Shown piece after piece: positions 1 through 11,490 of a stretch of DNA of 64,000 nt. Every line of letters begins with the position of its first letter. Positions within the stretch are counted from its first letter, which is position 1. The stretch comes from Annulohypoxylon bovei var. microspora (taxonomy: Eukaryota > Ascomycota > Sordariomycetes > Xylariales > Hypoxylaceae): positions 390,324 through 454,323 of the forward strand of contig MU405218.1 in assembly GCA_022836615.1 (NCBI GenBank). Direction: 5' to 3'. The position numbers were made by a program, and so were the translations under genes. Under the pieces are notes generated by a model. It did not search any database, was not told the DNA's origin, and was given only the letters and a program-made list of their open reading frames with translations.

Positions 1-927
1 GTAGAAGAGTTCTACCTACCTCAGAACCCACTTGCTCAACACAGTTTTGGGATGAAGAAACATAGATAATCACCTGTTATGCTGAATCCGCATGATGCCG
101 TTCTCGGTCTTCTTAGGCGAAACCCAAAAGCGGATACCTTTACATTATTTACCTAATAATCTTATACATATCTTGAGCTGTTCGATACCTTAGGTACCTA
201 GGTAGGTAACACCCTCAAAGTGGGATAATGGGATAACTTTAGCATAGAATCCATAGTGTTTTTTTAAAGGCAGGTGAAAAAAGTTCATGATTGGAGTTCC
301 CAGTTCGTCGGATCGGAAGTGTTCTCCATATTTCCTCTATTTACTCTTGCTTTCGGGGCAATAGTGGGGGCGGGGCAGCGGGGTTGTTGAGGATACACCG
401 GTACCTGTACGGGTCCGTACTTAAAATATGTGCTTAAGTGGCTTAAGTGGGACCTGTAAGTAAGGTTAAGTTTGTTCCCGCGCAAGCTGACCTGGGCATG
501 TACTACCTGGGTATACATGTAATATTAATTGATCAGGCGGACATATGTACATTATCTCACTTTCACATAAAAGTGACGAAGCTTCATATTTGCTTACCAA
601 TACCTACATACGCCTACTCTTAGTCTATGCAATGTATTCTTACTTTTGGTTATCAAAGTGGGGGGTGGCAAAGGAGAAATTCAGATGTAGACCTTATCAA
701 TCAATATCAAGATGTTCTTCTTGTTGCTAACCAGCCACCAACATCATCCATTTTTCTATTCTCACGAAGAAGGCCTAAGAAGTGGCTGAGAATATCTCTA
801 AGTCAGCCGAACTCTTAGTCTTAGCCATGACAATACGTCATGACCTGAGCTAGAAACGAACTTTCAGTTCTCTTCCTCTAGCCTATGATTCACCGGGGTT
901 TTGGCATCATCCAGCCCTTCTAAAGCC
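1..927. other. Upstream intergenic region of the purine hydroxylase gene
   Basis: No coding region is supported here; the short open frames lack domains and codon structure. Near 187-212 there is a cluster of the TACCTAGGTA-type motif that recurs in other intergenic stretches of this window. A single CTTATC (reverse of GATAAG, the binding core of AreA-type GATA nitrogen regulators) lies at 693-698. This would fit nitrogen control of a purine hydroxylase, but one hexamer is weak evidence. Confidence 0.5.
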
Positions 928-3900
928 ATGGCAGCAGCTGAGGTCCTCCCAAAACCGCTAATCGCCGACCCAACTCCTAGTCTTCGGCCTGTTCCTGCTC
1001 CTACTGCAGCAGAAGCTCTCACGCCTCTTATCCAGTCAACTTACAAGACTTCAGAGTTGCGTTTCTTCGTAAATGGACGCCGTGTCGTCGTCCCTAACCC
1101 GGACCCCGACTGGGTTCTCCTCGACTGGATCCGTGCCCAGGACAACTTGAAAGGGACTAAACTCGGATGTGGAGAGGGCGGATGCGGCGCCTGTACCGTC
1201 GTTCTGCAGACTAGAGAAAAGGGGAGACGGTTGAAGCATATCGCCGTGAACGCCTGCCTCTTTCCCCTAGTTGGAGTCGATGGGAAGAGCCTAATTACAA
1301 TCGAGGGTTTAGGCACGGTTACTCGTCCTCATCCCTTGCAGGAAAGGGTAGCGAAGATGCAGTAAGTGGATACCCACAACCTTTCGGCGCCTCGGCCGAC
1401 TCATTGTTGCTCTAACCCTAGTTCTTCCACGTAGTGGTTCACAATGTGGCTTCTGTACTCCTGGGATAGTTATGAGTCTGTACGCACTTGTTAGAAACTC
1501 CTATCGAGATGGAAAGTTCCGTCTTTCGGCCTCTGATATTGAAATGCGAGGCCATTTAGATGGTAATCTTTGTAGATGCGTATGTACCCCTTTTCCTCTC
1601 CCCCATTCTCAGTACCGCGGACGCTCAACTTCTCTAGACTGGTTACAAGCCGATTTTAGAGGCGGCTAAGACGTTCATTATGGAGGATTTAAAGGGCGAC
1701 TTAGTAGAAGAACCCGACTCCTACCCCTTAATAAGCGATGATGTTGAAGACAACCGTCTGAAACCTGCAACGAATGGAAGTGAATGTCGCGCGTCTTCCA
1801 GCGGCTCTTGTGGGCGTCCAGGTGGGTGCTGTCGCGACTCACCAGCGTCTTCGCCTGGGAGTAGCGTCGGTGAAATATCTTCATCCTCTCAACATTCCGC
1901 CACCACTCGAGCCACTTCTGTAAGCTCGGCTGAGAAGGTGACCTTACCTAAAGACTTCGCACCTTATGACCCCACAGCGGAGTTGATATTCCCCCCTTCT
2001 CTGTGGGAATATGAACAGCAACCTATATGCTATGGAGATGGAAGGAAGATTTGGTTTAAGCCCACAAGCCTTGAACAGTTAATCCAATTAAAAGATGCGT
2101 GGCCATCTGCCAAAATCATTGGAGGTGCTAGTGAAACACAAGTATAGCTATTTGCTTCCATATTCCAACGTTGTAGACATAGCTCATATCGTATCAGATC
2201 GAGGTTCGCTTCAAGAAATCCGAGTACCGCGTATGCGTCTACGCATCAGATATCGAGGAACTTAGCCGTTTTGAGGAACCCCAAAATGACGAGGAGTTCT
2301 TGGCCCTGTCACAAGTGGCAATTCCAGGCAATATGTCATTGACGAAGGTAGAAGAGATATGTATCAATCTTCTTTCAAGACTCGGTGCAAGAGCAAGTGC
2401 GCTCGAGGCACTTGCGAAGCAACTTAGATACTTCGCAGGACGCCAGATTCGGAATGTTGCCAGTTTAGCTGGAAATCTAGCAACAGCTAGCCCCATCTCA
2501 GATGCTGCTCCGGCATTGATAGCAGCAGGATCTACAGTTACTGTTAGAACCAGGAGAGAAGGTTCTTATGACCTACCGCTGTCATCCTTCTTCGTGAAGT
2601 ATCGAACAACCCAGCTCCCCGCCAGCGGCGTGATTACGCACATTAATATACCAATACCATCCCCAGAGGCGCTAGAAGTAACAAGAGCTTACAAGCAGGC
2701 TAAGAGGAAGGACGATGATATTGCTATTGTAACTGCTGGCTTCCGAGTACGCGTAAATAAAGAAGGTATTGTCCAGCAGGCGACATTCGCCTTTGGTGGC
2801 ATGGCACCAACTACTACAGTCGCAGCTAAAACGCAGAATGCGGTTCAGGGGAAGAAATGGGTAGATAGCAACACGCGGGAATCGGCTATCAGTGCTCTCT
2901 TAGAGGACTTCGACTTGCCATTCGGTGTGCCAGGAGGGATGGCTCAATACAGAAAGGGTACGTCTCTGAATATTTACATGCTGGTGTTCTTAATTTCTAA
3001 TGTGTTTAACAGCTCTGACGCTGTCTTTGTTTTTCCGTTTTTGGAACGAGAGCATCGCAGAACTAGGAATATCTCAACTCGACCATGACCTTGTCCAGGA
3101 AATTCACCGAGAAATATCGACAGGGACTCGTGATCACTTTGTCGCCTCGGGCACCAAAATCGTAGGCAGAGAGATGCCGCATCTATCCGCTCTAAAGCAC
3201 TGTACGGGCGAGGCCGAGTACGTTGACGATATGCCACAGCAGAAGAGTGAGCTACACTGTGCGCTTGTGCTTTCAACAAAAGCACATGCAAAGATCCTCG
3301 CAGTCGACTGGAGCATTGCACTCGCCATACCAGGAGTTGTTGGTTATCTTGACAAGGACAGCGTGTCGCGTGAGAATAATGATTGGGGTCCAATCCGAAT
3401 AGATGAGCCCTTGTTCGCGGTAGACGAAGTGCATTCGCATGGTCAGACTATAGGCATAGTCTACGCCGAGACGGCTTTACAAGCCCAAGCGGCTGCGGCT
3501 AAAGTCCGAGTGACATATGAAACATTACCGGCCATACTCACCATAGACCAAGCTATCAAGGCTCAAAGTTATTATGAACATGGGAAGCAACTAAAGAAGG
3601 GGGCCGCCATCGAAGGGTCTCTAGATGACATATTTGCTAAGTGTGAGCACATCTTCGAGGGAACAACAAAACTAGGCGGCCAGGAGCATTTCTATTTGGA
3701 AACTAACGCTGCACTGGCGATCCCACACATCGAAGACGGCAGTATGGAAGTCTATGCTTCCACACAGAACTTGGCAGAGAATCAAATTTTCATCGCCAAA
3801 GTGCTTTCAGTACCCATGAGTCATGTGAACATGAGAGTCAGGCGTCTCGGCGGTGCTTATGGTGGAAAGGAATCAAGAAGCACGCCGATAGCATGCTTGG

Positions 3901-5837
3901 TTGCCATTGCCGCCAAGAAGGAGCGCCGTCCCATGAGGATGATGCTAAACCGTGATGAGGATATTGCGACTAGTGGGCAGAGGCACCCGATGCAATGCAG
4001 ATGGAAAATCGGGACCGATGCCAACGGGGTAATCCAGTGTCTCGATACAGATATCTACAACAATGCGGGATACTCTCTGGATATGTCTGGTGCCGTAATG
4101 GATCGAGCATGTACTCACATTGACAATTGCTACCACATCCCCCACGCCTGGATACGCGGGTGGGTTTGCAAGACTAACACAGTCACAAACACCGCGTTCC
4201 GTGGGTTCGGAGGGCCCCAGGCAATGTATTTTTCAGAGTCCTTCATGAGTGTCATTGCCGAGCGGCTCAGAATTGACATTGATGAGCTACGAATCCGAAA
4301 TTTGTATAAGCAAGGCGAGTTGACACCGTTCTTGCAACCGATCGACGTCGATTTCCACATTCCGACCATGTTAGAGCAACTAAGCGCCAACGCAGACTAC
4401 GAAAATAGGAAAAAGGGGGTCGGAATTTTTAATTCGAAGAACCGCTATAGGAAGAGAGGGATCTGTAAAATCCCGACCAAGTTCGGATTGAGGTGAGTTG
4501 ATTCGCGGTTACCAGCGGTCAAAAGCTAACCTCCTATATTAGTTTTGCGACTGCATTGCATCTAAACCAGGCCGGCGCGTACGTGAGGATCTATGAGGGT
4601 AAGTAATTTTCACTCTTCGCACGTGCATATCTCCTGTATAGCTTTGAACTACCGTTATCATTTCCAGTCACTAAATCGCAGCATATGTTCCCAGCATACT
4701 AATATAAATCTCCGTAGACGGTAGTATATTGTTACACCATGGAGGGACTGAGATGGGGCAAGGACTGTATACCAAAATGTGTCAAGTCGCCGCGGAGGAA
4801 CTTGGCGTGAGCGTCGACCAAATATTCAACAAAGACTCACAAACTGACCAAGTCGCCAACCCCTCTCCAACTGCTGCATCATCGGGCAGTGATCTAAACG
4901 GAATGGCTGTCAAGAACGCCTGCGAACAACTAAACGAGCGGCTGGCACCGTATAGGAAACAATTCGGGCCTGATGCCCCGATGTCAGTGATCGCGCACGC
5001 TGCATACCGAGATCGGGTCAACCTTGCAGCAAACGGCTTTTGGAAGATGCCTCGGATAGGTCCGTCATCATAGTCCCTAAGCACAATCCGGGCAGAATAA
5101 CTAAACATTTCACAGGGTATAAATGGGGGAACTATAAAGACCCTCTTCCGATGTACTATTATTTCACTCAAGGCGTTGCTATCACCGAGGTCGAACTAGA
5201 CGTCCTTACGGGGGATTACACAATTCTTAGGACTGATATAATGATGGTGAGTGTCGATTTGGGTACAAGACAGATTTTCCATCTAACAGAAAAGTAGGAT
5301 GTCGGCCGTTCGATCAACCCATCTATCGACTATGGGCAAATCGAAGGGGCTTTTGTCCAGGGACAGGGTTTGTTTACCATGGAAGAGTCACTCTGGACCA
5401 GGGAAGGTGAGCTGTTCACTAGAGGCCCCGGGACGTACAAGATACCAGGTAAGTGTCGACGAAACCCAAATTCTAATAGAAAACTGCGTGCACTAAACCA
5501 AGCAACAGGGTTTTCCGACATTCCCCAAATATTCAATGTGTCTATGTTGAGACACGATTCGAACGGGAAGGCTATAGACTGGAAGCATCTGCGCTCTATT
5601 CAAAGCAGCAAAGGTGTCGGGGAGCCGCCCCTTTTCTTAGGATCCACGGTATTCTTTGCCCTCAGGGAAGCAGTGAAAGCTGCGAGGGAAATGAATGGCG
5701 TGAAAGAACCATTGGTCCTCAACGCACCAGGAACTCCAGAAAAGCTGCGTCTGGCTATCGGTGATGAGTTCGTCAAGCGCGCCGCCGTGGTTCCAAAGGA
5801 AGGAGAGACGAACTTTTTTGTTCGCATCGAGGACTAA
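928..5837 (+). CDS. Purine hydroxylase of the xanthine dehydrogenase family (XDH or HxnS type)
   Basis: A molybdo-flavoenzyme that oxidises purines, or nicotinate-type substrates, with NAD+, in the cytosol. Ten exons: 928-1361, 1435-1579, 1638-2141, 2198-2957, 3013-4492, 4543-4598, 4718-5059, 5116-5246, 5298-5448, 5509-5837. All junctions are GT..AG, the sum is 4332 nt, giving 1443 aa. First 2Fe-2S cluster: Cys81, 86, 89, 110. Second: Cys149, 152, 191, 193. FAD site RNVASLAGN at 446-454. Molybdopterin domain has GGQEH near 837, GGKES with Glu901, AFRGFGG with Arg1011, and the catalytic Glu1373 in KGVGEPP. A Ser/Cys-rich linker (about 240-295) makes it longer than typical fungal XDH. The start is the ATG at 928; an in-frame TTG at 901 is less likely. 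LGGAYGGKE and CGEGGCGAC differ from the usual fungal XDH wording, so the paralogue HxnS (nicotinate hydroxylase) is a real alternative. No other hxn genes are adjacent. Confidence 0.93.
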
Positions 5838-6007
5838 TTCGGGGTGATAGCAAGGGTCACTTACCCTTCTGCTCGTCGAATTAACAGATATCCTCGCGTA
5901 CTTAATAGTGACAGAGGGGTATTCGCTAGTTATTTTCGATTTGAAAGCTGCCACAGGTTGCCTTCAATAGTCGTACGTTGTGATATGGTGATTTCTCTAA
6001 ATCATCC

Positions 6008-7585
6008 TTAACGTATAGACTTTCGAAGTAAACCCGTGAAACTCTCGAATAGAGCATAGTCATCTCCTTGTAGCCAGCGGGCCACAATTACACTTTGATC
6101 CTCGCTATTTTTTATGTTTTTTGAGACCTGGATAGTTACGGAGAAGCCGAATGCATACTGAGCGGCACTGTGATCTGTCGTTCGGCAATGATATGTTTGT
6201 CGTGAGGATGGAGGATTAGTCTCGGTAGTTTCTTCGCCATCCAAATTCGGGTCTTCCTTTTCATTTTCCCTCGCCTTTTTCCTCCGGTAAGCTCGACTCC
6301 ACACGTTGCCATCGACAAAGCCGACACCTCTAAAGTGCAACCTATCCCAGACCCACGAAGCCAGGTCAAGATTCTCCATCGTCTCGCAGACGGTCCGCTC
6401 GAGCTGCTCGGGTTTAACCCGAGACATCGGCCACGAAGCAACCGTCGCTTCTGTGGGAGCAGGTAAGATCCTCTTTCCAGCCGAAGGTTCACAGCCCCTA
6501 CTCGCCGACAAACTCGGCCTCCGGCTCTGGAAGCTCCACCCGATAGCCCACCGGCGCGTCTTGTTTCCCTGGACAAATGCGGTTACGACATAATTAGTCA
6601 CGCCGTAACCTTTAAGAATGCCAACGAGGACTTCCAGACTCGACTGCTTGCCGAGCATGGCTGTGTACCACTGCACTTTCTCCCTCAGGACTAAAGACTC
6701 GTCGATGATTCGCCGGATAAAGCCGATCTCGCCTCCGGCGCAAACCATCTCGATCGGTGCACCCGTACACGCGCTATTCGGGGGCCGAGATTTCTGGCTA
6801 GCTAGATCCGCAAGTTCCGCCCCGGACGTGTAGAAAGGGGGGTTGACCATGACGAAATCGATGGTTTCTAGGCCAAGCTCGGTTAGAGGGATGAGACGAT
6901 CCGTCACGGTCCGATCGACTACACGGATCCGCGAGCCCATGTTGTTGAGCTGGGCGTTCTTGCGTGCGTAGGATAGCGATTTCGAATCCACGTCGGTAGC
7001 GATGAACGACCACAATGGCCGCTGGATACAGCCGAGAAGTGGATAGATGAGGCTGGCGCCCGTGCCTATGTCAAGCCCTGTCACTTCCCGGGATGGCTCA
7101 CCGAGATCCAGACACGAGGTCGAGGACGAGGTAGAGTCGATAAGATCCTTGAGCCAAATAATATAGTTGTGGCGATTAGGCACTGGAGGACAGAGACGGT
7201 CCGTCGGTAGGTCGACCACCAAGCCGAAATCGAGTTTGAGAAGGGTCTTGGTAAGCTGCATGACAGACTTGGGATTGGCAAAGTCGAGGTGCGAGCCGCG
7301 TTCCAATACGGCCTTGAATTCCGGGTCGCGCTGTCCGAGCAGATGGAAGTCGGGTTCTTCCTCAAGATAGAGTGCTTTATAATACTGGTCATCTCTAAAT
7401 GCTACTTGATCTGAAGCGAGTTTCGCGTTCGACATACGGCACCCAGAAACCGTTGCCGGAGGCAAACGATGATCGGCGGTAGCGGCAATTTCCTCATGGT
7501 ATGTCATATCAAGCTCATCTCCAGCAAATTTCCGTTTGGTACCCCGTTCATAATCAGCATCATGACCCGACATATCCATCTCCAT
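6008..7585 (-). CDS. METTL16: METTL16-type RNA N6-adenine methyltransferase
   Basis: Intronless, 525 aa. The family methylates adenine in U6 snRNA and some structured mRNAs using S-adenosylmethionine, mostly in the nucleus. Visible hallmarks: the conserved block before the Rossmann fold, with LLKLDFGL near 116 and LCPPVPNRHNYIIWLKDL at 131-148; the SAM-binding loop GLDIGTGAS at 170-178; acidic motif ATDVD near 196-200; and the catalytic NPPF at 248-251. The C-terminal half has low-complexity acidic stretches and ends in a domain without obvious motifs. An N-terminal extension of about 60 aa, rich in charged residues, precedes the conserved core. The gene is convergent to the purine hydroxylase, with 170 bp between stop codons, so the 3' ends may overlap. 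No missing catalytic residue is seen. Confidence 0.92.
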   Translation of the reverse strand: MEMDMSGHDADYERGTKRKFAGDELDMTYHEEIAATADHRLPPATVSGCRMSNAKLASDQVAFRDDQYYKALYLEEEPDFHLLGQRDPEFKAVLERGSHLDFANPKSVMQLTKTLLKLDFGLVVDLPTDRLCPPVPNRHNYIIWLKDLIDSTSSSTSCLDLGEPSREVTGLDIGTGASLIYPLLGCIQRPLWSFIATDVDSKSLSYARKNAQLNNMGSRIRVVDRTVTDRLIPLTELGLETIDFVMVNPPFYTSGAELADLASQKSRPPNSACTGAPIEMVCAGGEIGFIRRIIDESLVLREKVQWYTAMLGKQSSLEVLVGILKGYGVTNYVVTAFVQGNKTRRWAIGWSFQSRRPSLSASRGCEPSAGKRILPAPTEATVASWPMSRVKPEQLERTVCETMENLDLASWVWDRLHFRGVGFVDGNVWSRAYRRKKARENEKEDPNLDGEETTETNPPSSRQTYHCRTTDHSAAQYAFGFSVTIQVSKNIKNSEDQSVIVARWLQGDDYALFESFTGLLRKSIR

Positions 7586-8688
7586 GATGGATCTCGGCAG
7601 AACCGATGCATGCTGTAATTGGCGATGTGCAGTTTCTACAACATGGCAAATGAGATGTTTGAAATATCCCTAGAATAGATCCACGCTTGTTGTTATAAAT
7701 GAATAATTAGCCTTACAAATAGTAGATGTGATACGTTGGGTACATTAGACAATAATAAAAAGATGAAAAGGAGAAAATGCCATCAGTGATCTATCTGACG
7801 GAGATAGGTACTTAGGCACATAGCGGTACCTATTGTTCACGTGATACTCACATATGTACTTACATACTTGTACCTATGTAGGTATCCCGGGATTAGACTC
7901 ACATCGTACATAGTTCACCTCTAAAACTCCAAATATTAAGCAAATCATTAAGTGAGGCTAGGTATTAACCAACAGATTAGCTGCGTTTTGGATTTTGGAT
8001 TAGCCATGTTATAGAGCATAGTCGAACAAGCTAATAGTTGCAACTCAAATGCGTCATAGTAATAGTACATACAAGCTTTCTCAAAGCCGCAAGCCATCCC
8101 CACACAACTACAATAGCTAGGCGATATAGCCTACCTAGTAGGTTAAAGTAGCTACCTCATCGAGATACATATAGAAAATCCGGACATGAACTCTTTTTTT
8201 TCTTGCGGACCATACCCCTAATAATGTCTTGCCCTGTGGCCTCCCATGTACGATGGCAATAAGTACCCTTGTCGAGAATGTGCGCCCACTCCGGGACGAG
8301 ATGCTACAACCCTGAGGAACAGATAAATCCATAGGCAAATCACCGAATAATTCCCGCCGCATCATGACAACTGTCCACCTCCTGCTACCACCATGAAGCA
8401 CACGGGCTTCACTCGTCGTGAATCATTCGCTTTGTTCAGATTTCAACATGCTACGACTCATTGCGATGGTTGCGGGTAAGATGGCGAAAGGATAAAGGTT
8501 AAACCCCCATGAACAACTTTAAAAAGACAAAGCTCTTCCGAGAGCAATCCGAGAACACCAGTTAACGCCGATCCATGGTTCCTTTATTAACATACAGTCC
8601 AGTAGAAAAAAAGCACACCGGACGCTTATAAGTGGCGCATGAGTGGTAAGTATGCATCTAAAGATATCAAGGCCGGAGGCTCAGCATC
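7586..8688. other. Intergenic region between methyltransferase and Zn2Cys6 regulator
   Basis: About 1.1 kb holding the 5' flank of the methyltransferase and the 3' flank of the regulator. Around 7800-7885 there are several TACCTA/TAGGTA motifs and one CACGTG (near 7838), a possible bHLH site. A minus-strand open frame at 8135-8401 has no recognisable feature and is not called. Confidence 0.5.
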
Positions 8689-11490
8689 TTACACGCCACC
8701 CCCCATGAAGGCGGCGAGGTCGTCCAGTTCCAATAGCTGGCGCTCGAAGGCCACGCATAACTCGGCAGCGGTCATATCGTTGCCTGAAGCTGGCGCGGAT
8801 TCGGCCGGCTGGCCGGACGAGGAAGGTGCCGGAGAGTCTGCCTTTGTCTGCCCTGGCGGTGGGCTTGCAGTCGCCGGTGTGGACGCTCCAGCCGATCCCC
8901 CATTGATAGTAGTGAACCCAGACTTTCGCGGCGGCTCGCTGCCTCGTCCCTCGGCCTGTTCTTGCGCATTGGCTGACTGAGGGCGTTCATAATCCATACT
9001 ATCGGGGTTGTCAGGCTGGCTTGCCGTATCCTCCTTGATCGATGGCACGGCAGGCTCAGGCTGCGTCCTCTGGAGCGTCCTGTCTCCATTCCTTAAAACC
9101 TTGTTCATGACGGACAGGTGGCGGAACCAAGGAACAGCCAGAATCCATATATTCGCACCGTCCTGGAGGAATCGCATGCCGTCGCGAACAATCGACTCGG
9201 CCGTCTCGTTTACGTCACCAGGCGTCAGTCCTTTCAGACTAAACCAAGCCACGGTAGAACAAGCCGTAAAGCAAGAAAACAGCATGACTAGAGGGAAATT
9301 GAGGACGGCGTCCTTATCAGCATTAGCCTCCAATGCGAGTAGAAGCGACACAACACTATGAGCGGCCGCAAATACTCGATCGACAGTCTGCAAGTGAACG
9401 TGCGGGACCATGCGCCAGGTCTCATGGTTGAATCCGTCGGTGGTAACAAGGTGTAAGAGCCTACGACGGTTGACCATGATGGTAGCGCAATGAAGGAGAC
9501 AATGCAGCATGGCATACGTAAACCCGCTACCCATGGTGATGTGGAGGTTGATTTGGCCGGGTTTGTCCATAAAATGCGGCGGCAAAGAACTACGAACCGA
9601 TTCAATACCGGCTTCCAGAGAAGCACACTCCTCTTCAGAGAAGGTAGCGGGAGTGACGGTAGTGAGCATTTCGATGACATTACGCCAGGCTTGGGTTGCC
9701 ATCACGATGTGGCCAAATTCTCCAACTTCGGTCATTTGCGTAGTCGAATCCGGCATCGTCGGTGGTGGTCCACCTGCTAGGGTGCGCACATAGACGGGAG
9801 TGCCGAAGTTGTAGCTCATGTCGAGGCACGGGAGTGGCACATCCTTGATGTCATGGTGGGAGACGGCCGGCTGACGGCCGGGGCTGCTTGTGAGAAAGCA
9901 GTCGAGAACATAGATGAGCCATAGGGTGCGACGGAACGATTCATCCTTGATGAACTGATCGGGGTCGCCTCTATTTTGGTGCACGGCAATTATCCGATAC
10001 ATTTGGGCCATGCGGGCAGCCTGACCGAGATAGATGTAGGCGCGGACGGCATTACGGTTGCCCCATTCGTGGATGATCAGGAGACAAAGAGCCTGAATAT
10101 CTGCCAAGCTCGGGTTGTCGAGGTTCTGCATAATTAAATTGATGGCCTTGACGGCAAAATGCTCGGCGGCTGCCGAGGCACCTCCCTGACCCCCATAACG
10201 ACGAATCAAAGCGTGAGAGCTCCTATAGACGAGAGAAACAATCGGTTAGGCAAGTTCAATTCATTCGATTTAATACAACTAAATGTGTTTTTTCTTGTTC
10301 TTTTTCTTCTTCATGCGCGATCGGGAAGAGAAACGGCGGGGAAGGATTCGTGGGAAAGAGGAATTATTGGTGCATTAGGCGAGACGCGAATGCACCTCCG
10401 GAGATGAATGAACCATTCGCCCGGAATCCTTTTCAAAAGTGGATAAGACGGGTTCCGGGGGGGGAAAGGGTTGTACTCGATCAATATGTAGAGAAGAAAA
10501 TAGGAAAAAGAAAATGTTTGCCTACCGTGCAGCGCAAGTTAAGAGACCGTTGACGATGCTACCCTCGAGAGTGCCAGTCTTAAGCTTCTGTAGGAATGAA
10601 GGCTTGTGGAAGGCAACACAAGACGGGATAGTCTTGGAGATTACCCTTTCACATTCCGTCACCAGTTCCGGATTGAGTCTGTGGGAACGAACGAAAATAC
10701 GTGTTAGTGGAGCCGATCAACGCGAACGAGGTTTGGGGGAGGACAAGGGTGTTGATTGAGATTGAGATGGGGAGCGCGCGCGAGCTAGGGGGGCGCAGGG
10801 ACAAACCGGGCGATGGGGAGAACAGAGAAAGAAAAGAAAAAAGCCGCTGGAGGTCCCGAGGCGAAACGAGGCAGCCGGCATCCATATCCATCCATAGCCA
10901 CCCAAAATTTAGGTGGTATGTATTGGGGCGTTTGGCCGGCTGTACTCTGGCCTGACCGAGACCAGGGGAGCACGGATCACAGGCCAAGATCTGTTCGGGG
11001 CGCGTAGTCGCCGCCATCTTAGGTCAAGGCCGAAACACCATCACGCCCACATAGTCGACTAGGCAGAGCCCAGAGGAGACGAGCGTTTTTCAAAGAAGCG
11101 CGAGGGGAAGAGGGATTCAGGGAAGTAAAGCAGAGATGATAAAAAATAACAGATATATGAAAAATAATAATAAAAGATCATAACGTACTTTTCGGTGTTA
11201 GCAGGCAAGTTACGCGGTAAAACTGCGCCGGAGGCTACAGGCTGGCGGTCGCTAGTTGCCGACACGCTTCGCTCACCAGGTAGACTCTCTCGAGGGCGAG
11301 GAGGTCTAGCAGGAGATTGACCGTGATGATGAGCCATGCTCTCGGAAGGGAGATAGCATTCGTGCATCCCCTTTGCGCAGTTCCTACAAGGCGCTCGACC
11401 ATTCTCATAAACACATTTAGTCTTTCCCTTGCGACAGCGCACGCAGGCACCGCCGGCCCTGAGCGACGTGCCGCGGACGACAGACGCCAT
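8689..11490 (-). CDS. Zn2Cys6 binuclear-cluster transcription factor
   Basis: Three exons on the minus strand: 11490-11189, 10678-10526, 10222-8689. They sum to 1989 nt, giving 662 aa. The DNA-binding domain has the canonical spacing with Cys16, 19, 26, 35, 38 and 45. After a Pro/Ser-rich linker comes a fungal-specific transcription factor middle domain, recognisable from about residue 150 by a segment with LIIHEWGNRNAVRAYIYLG and a following FRRTLWLIYVLDCFLTSSPG. The C-terminal about 100 aa is Ser/Pro/Gly-rich and ends in an acidic-hydrophobic tail resembling an activation region. The start at 11490 is chosen because it lies just before the cluster; the frame is open upstream to 11592. The introns of 510 bp and 303 bp are long for this window. 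The target genes cannot be inferred; proximity to the purine hydroxylase does not establish a link. Confidence 0.87.

Noticed and set aside
8135..8401. 88-codon minus-strand frame in the intergenic region
   Set aside because: No recognisable feature and it ends inside a motif-rich non-coding stretch.
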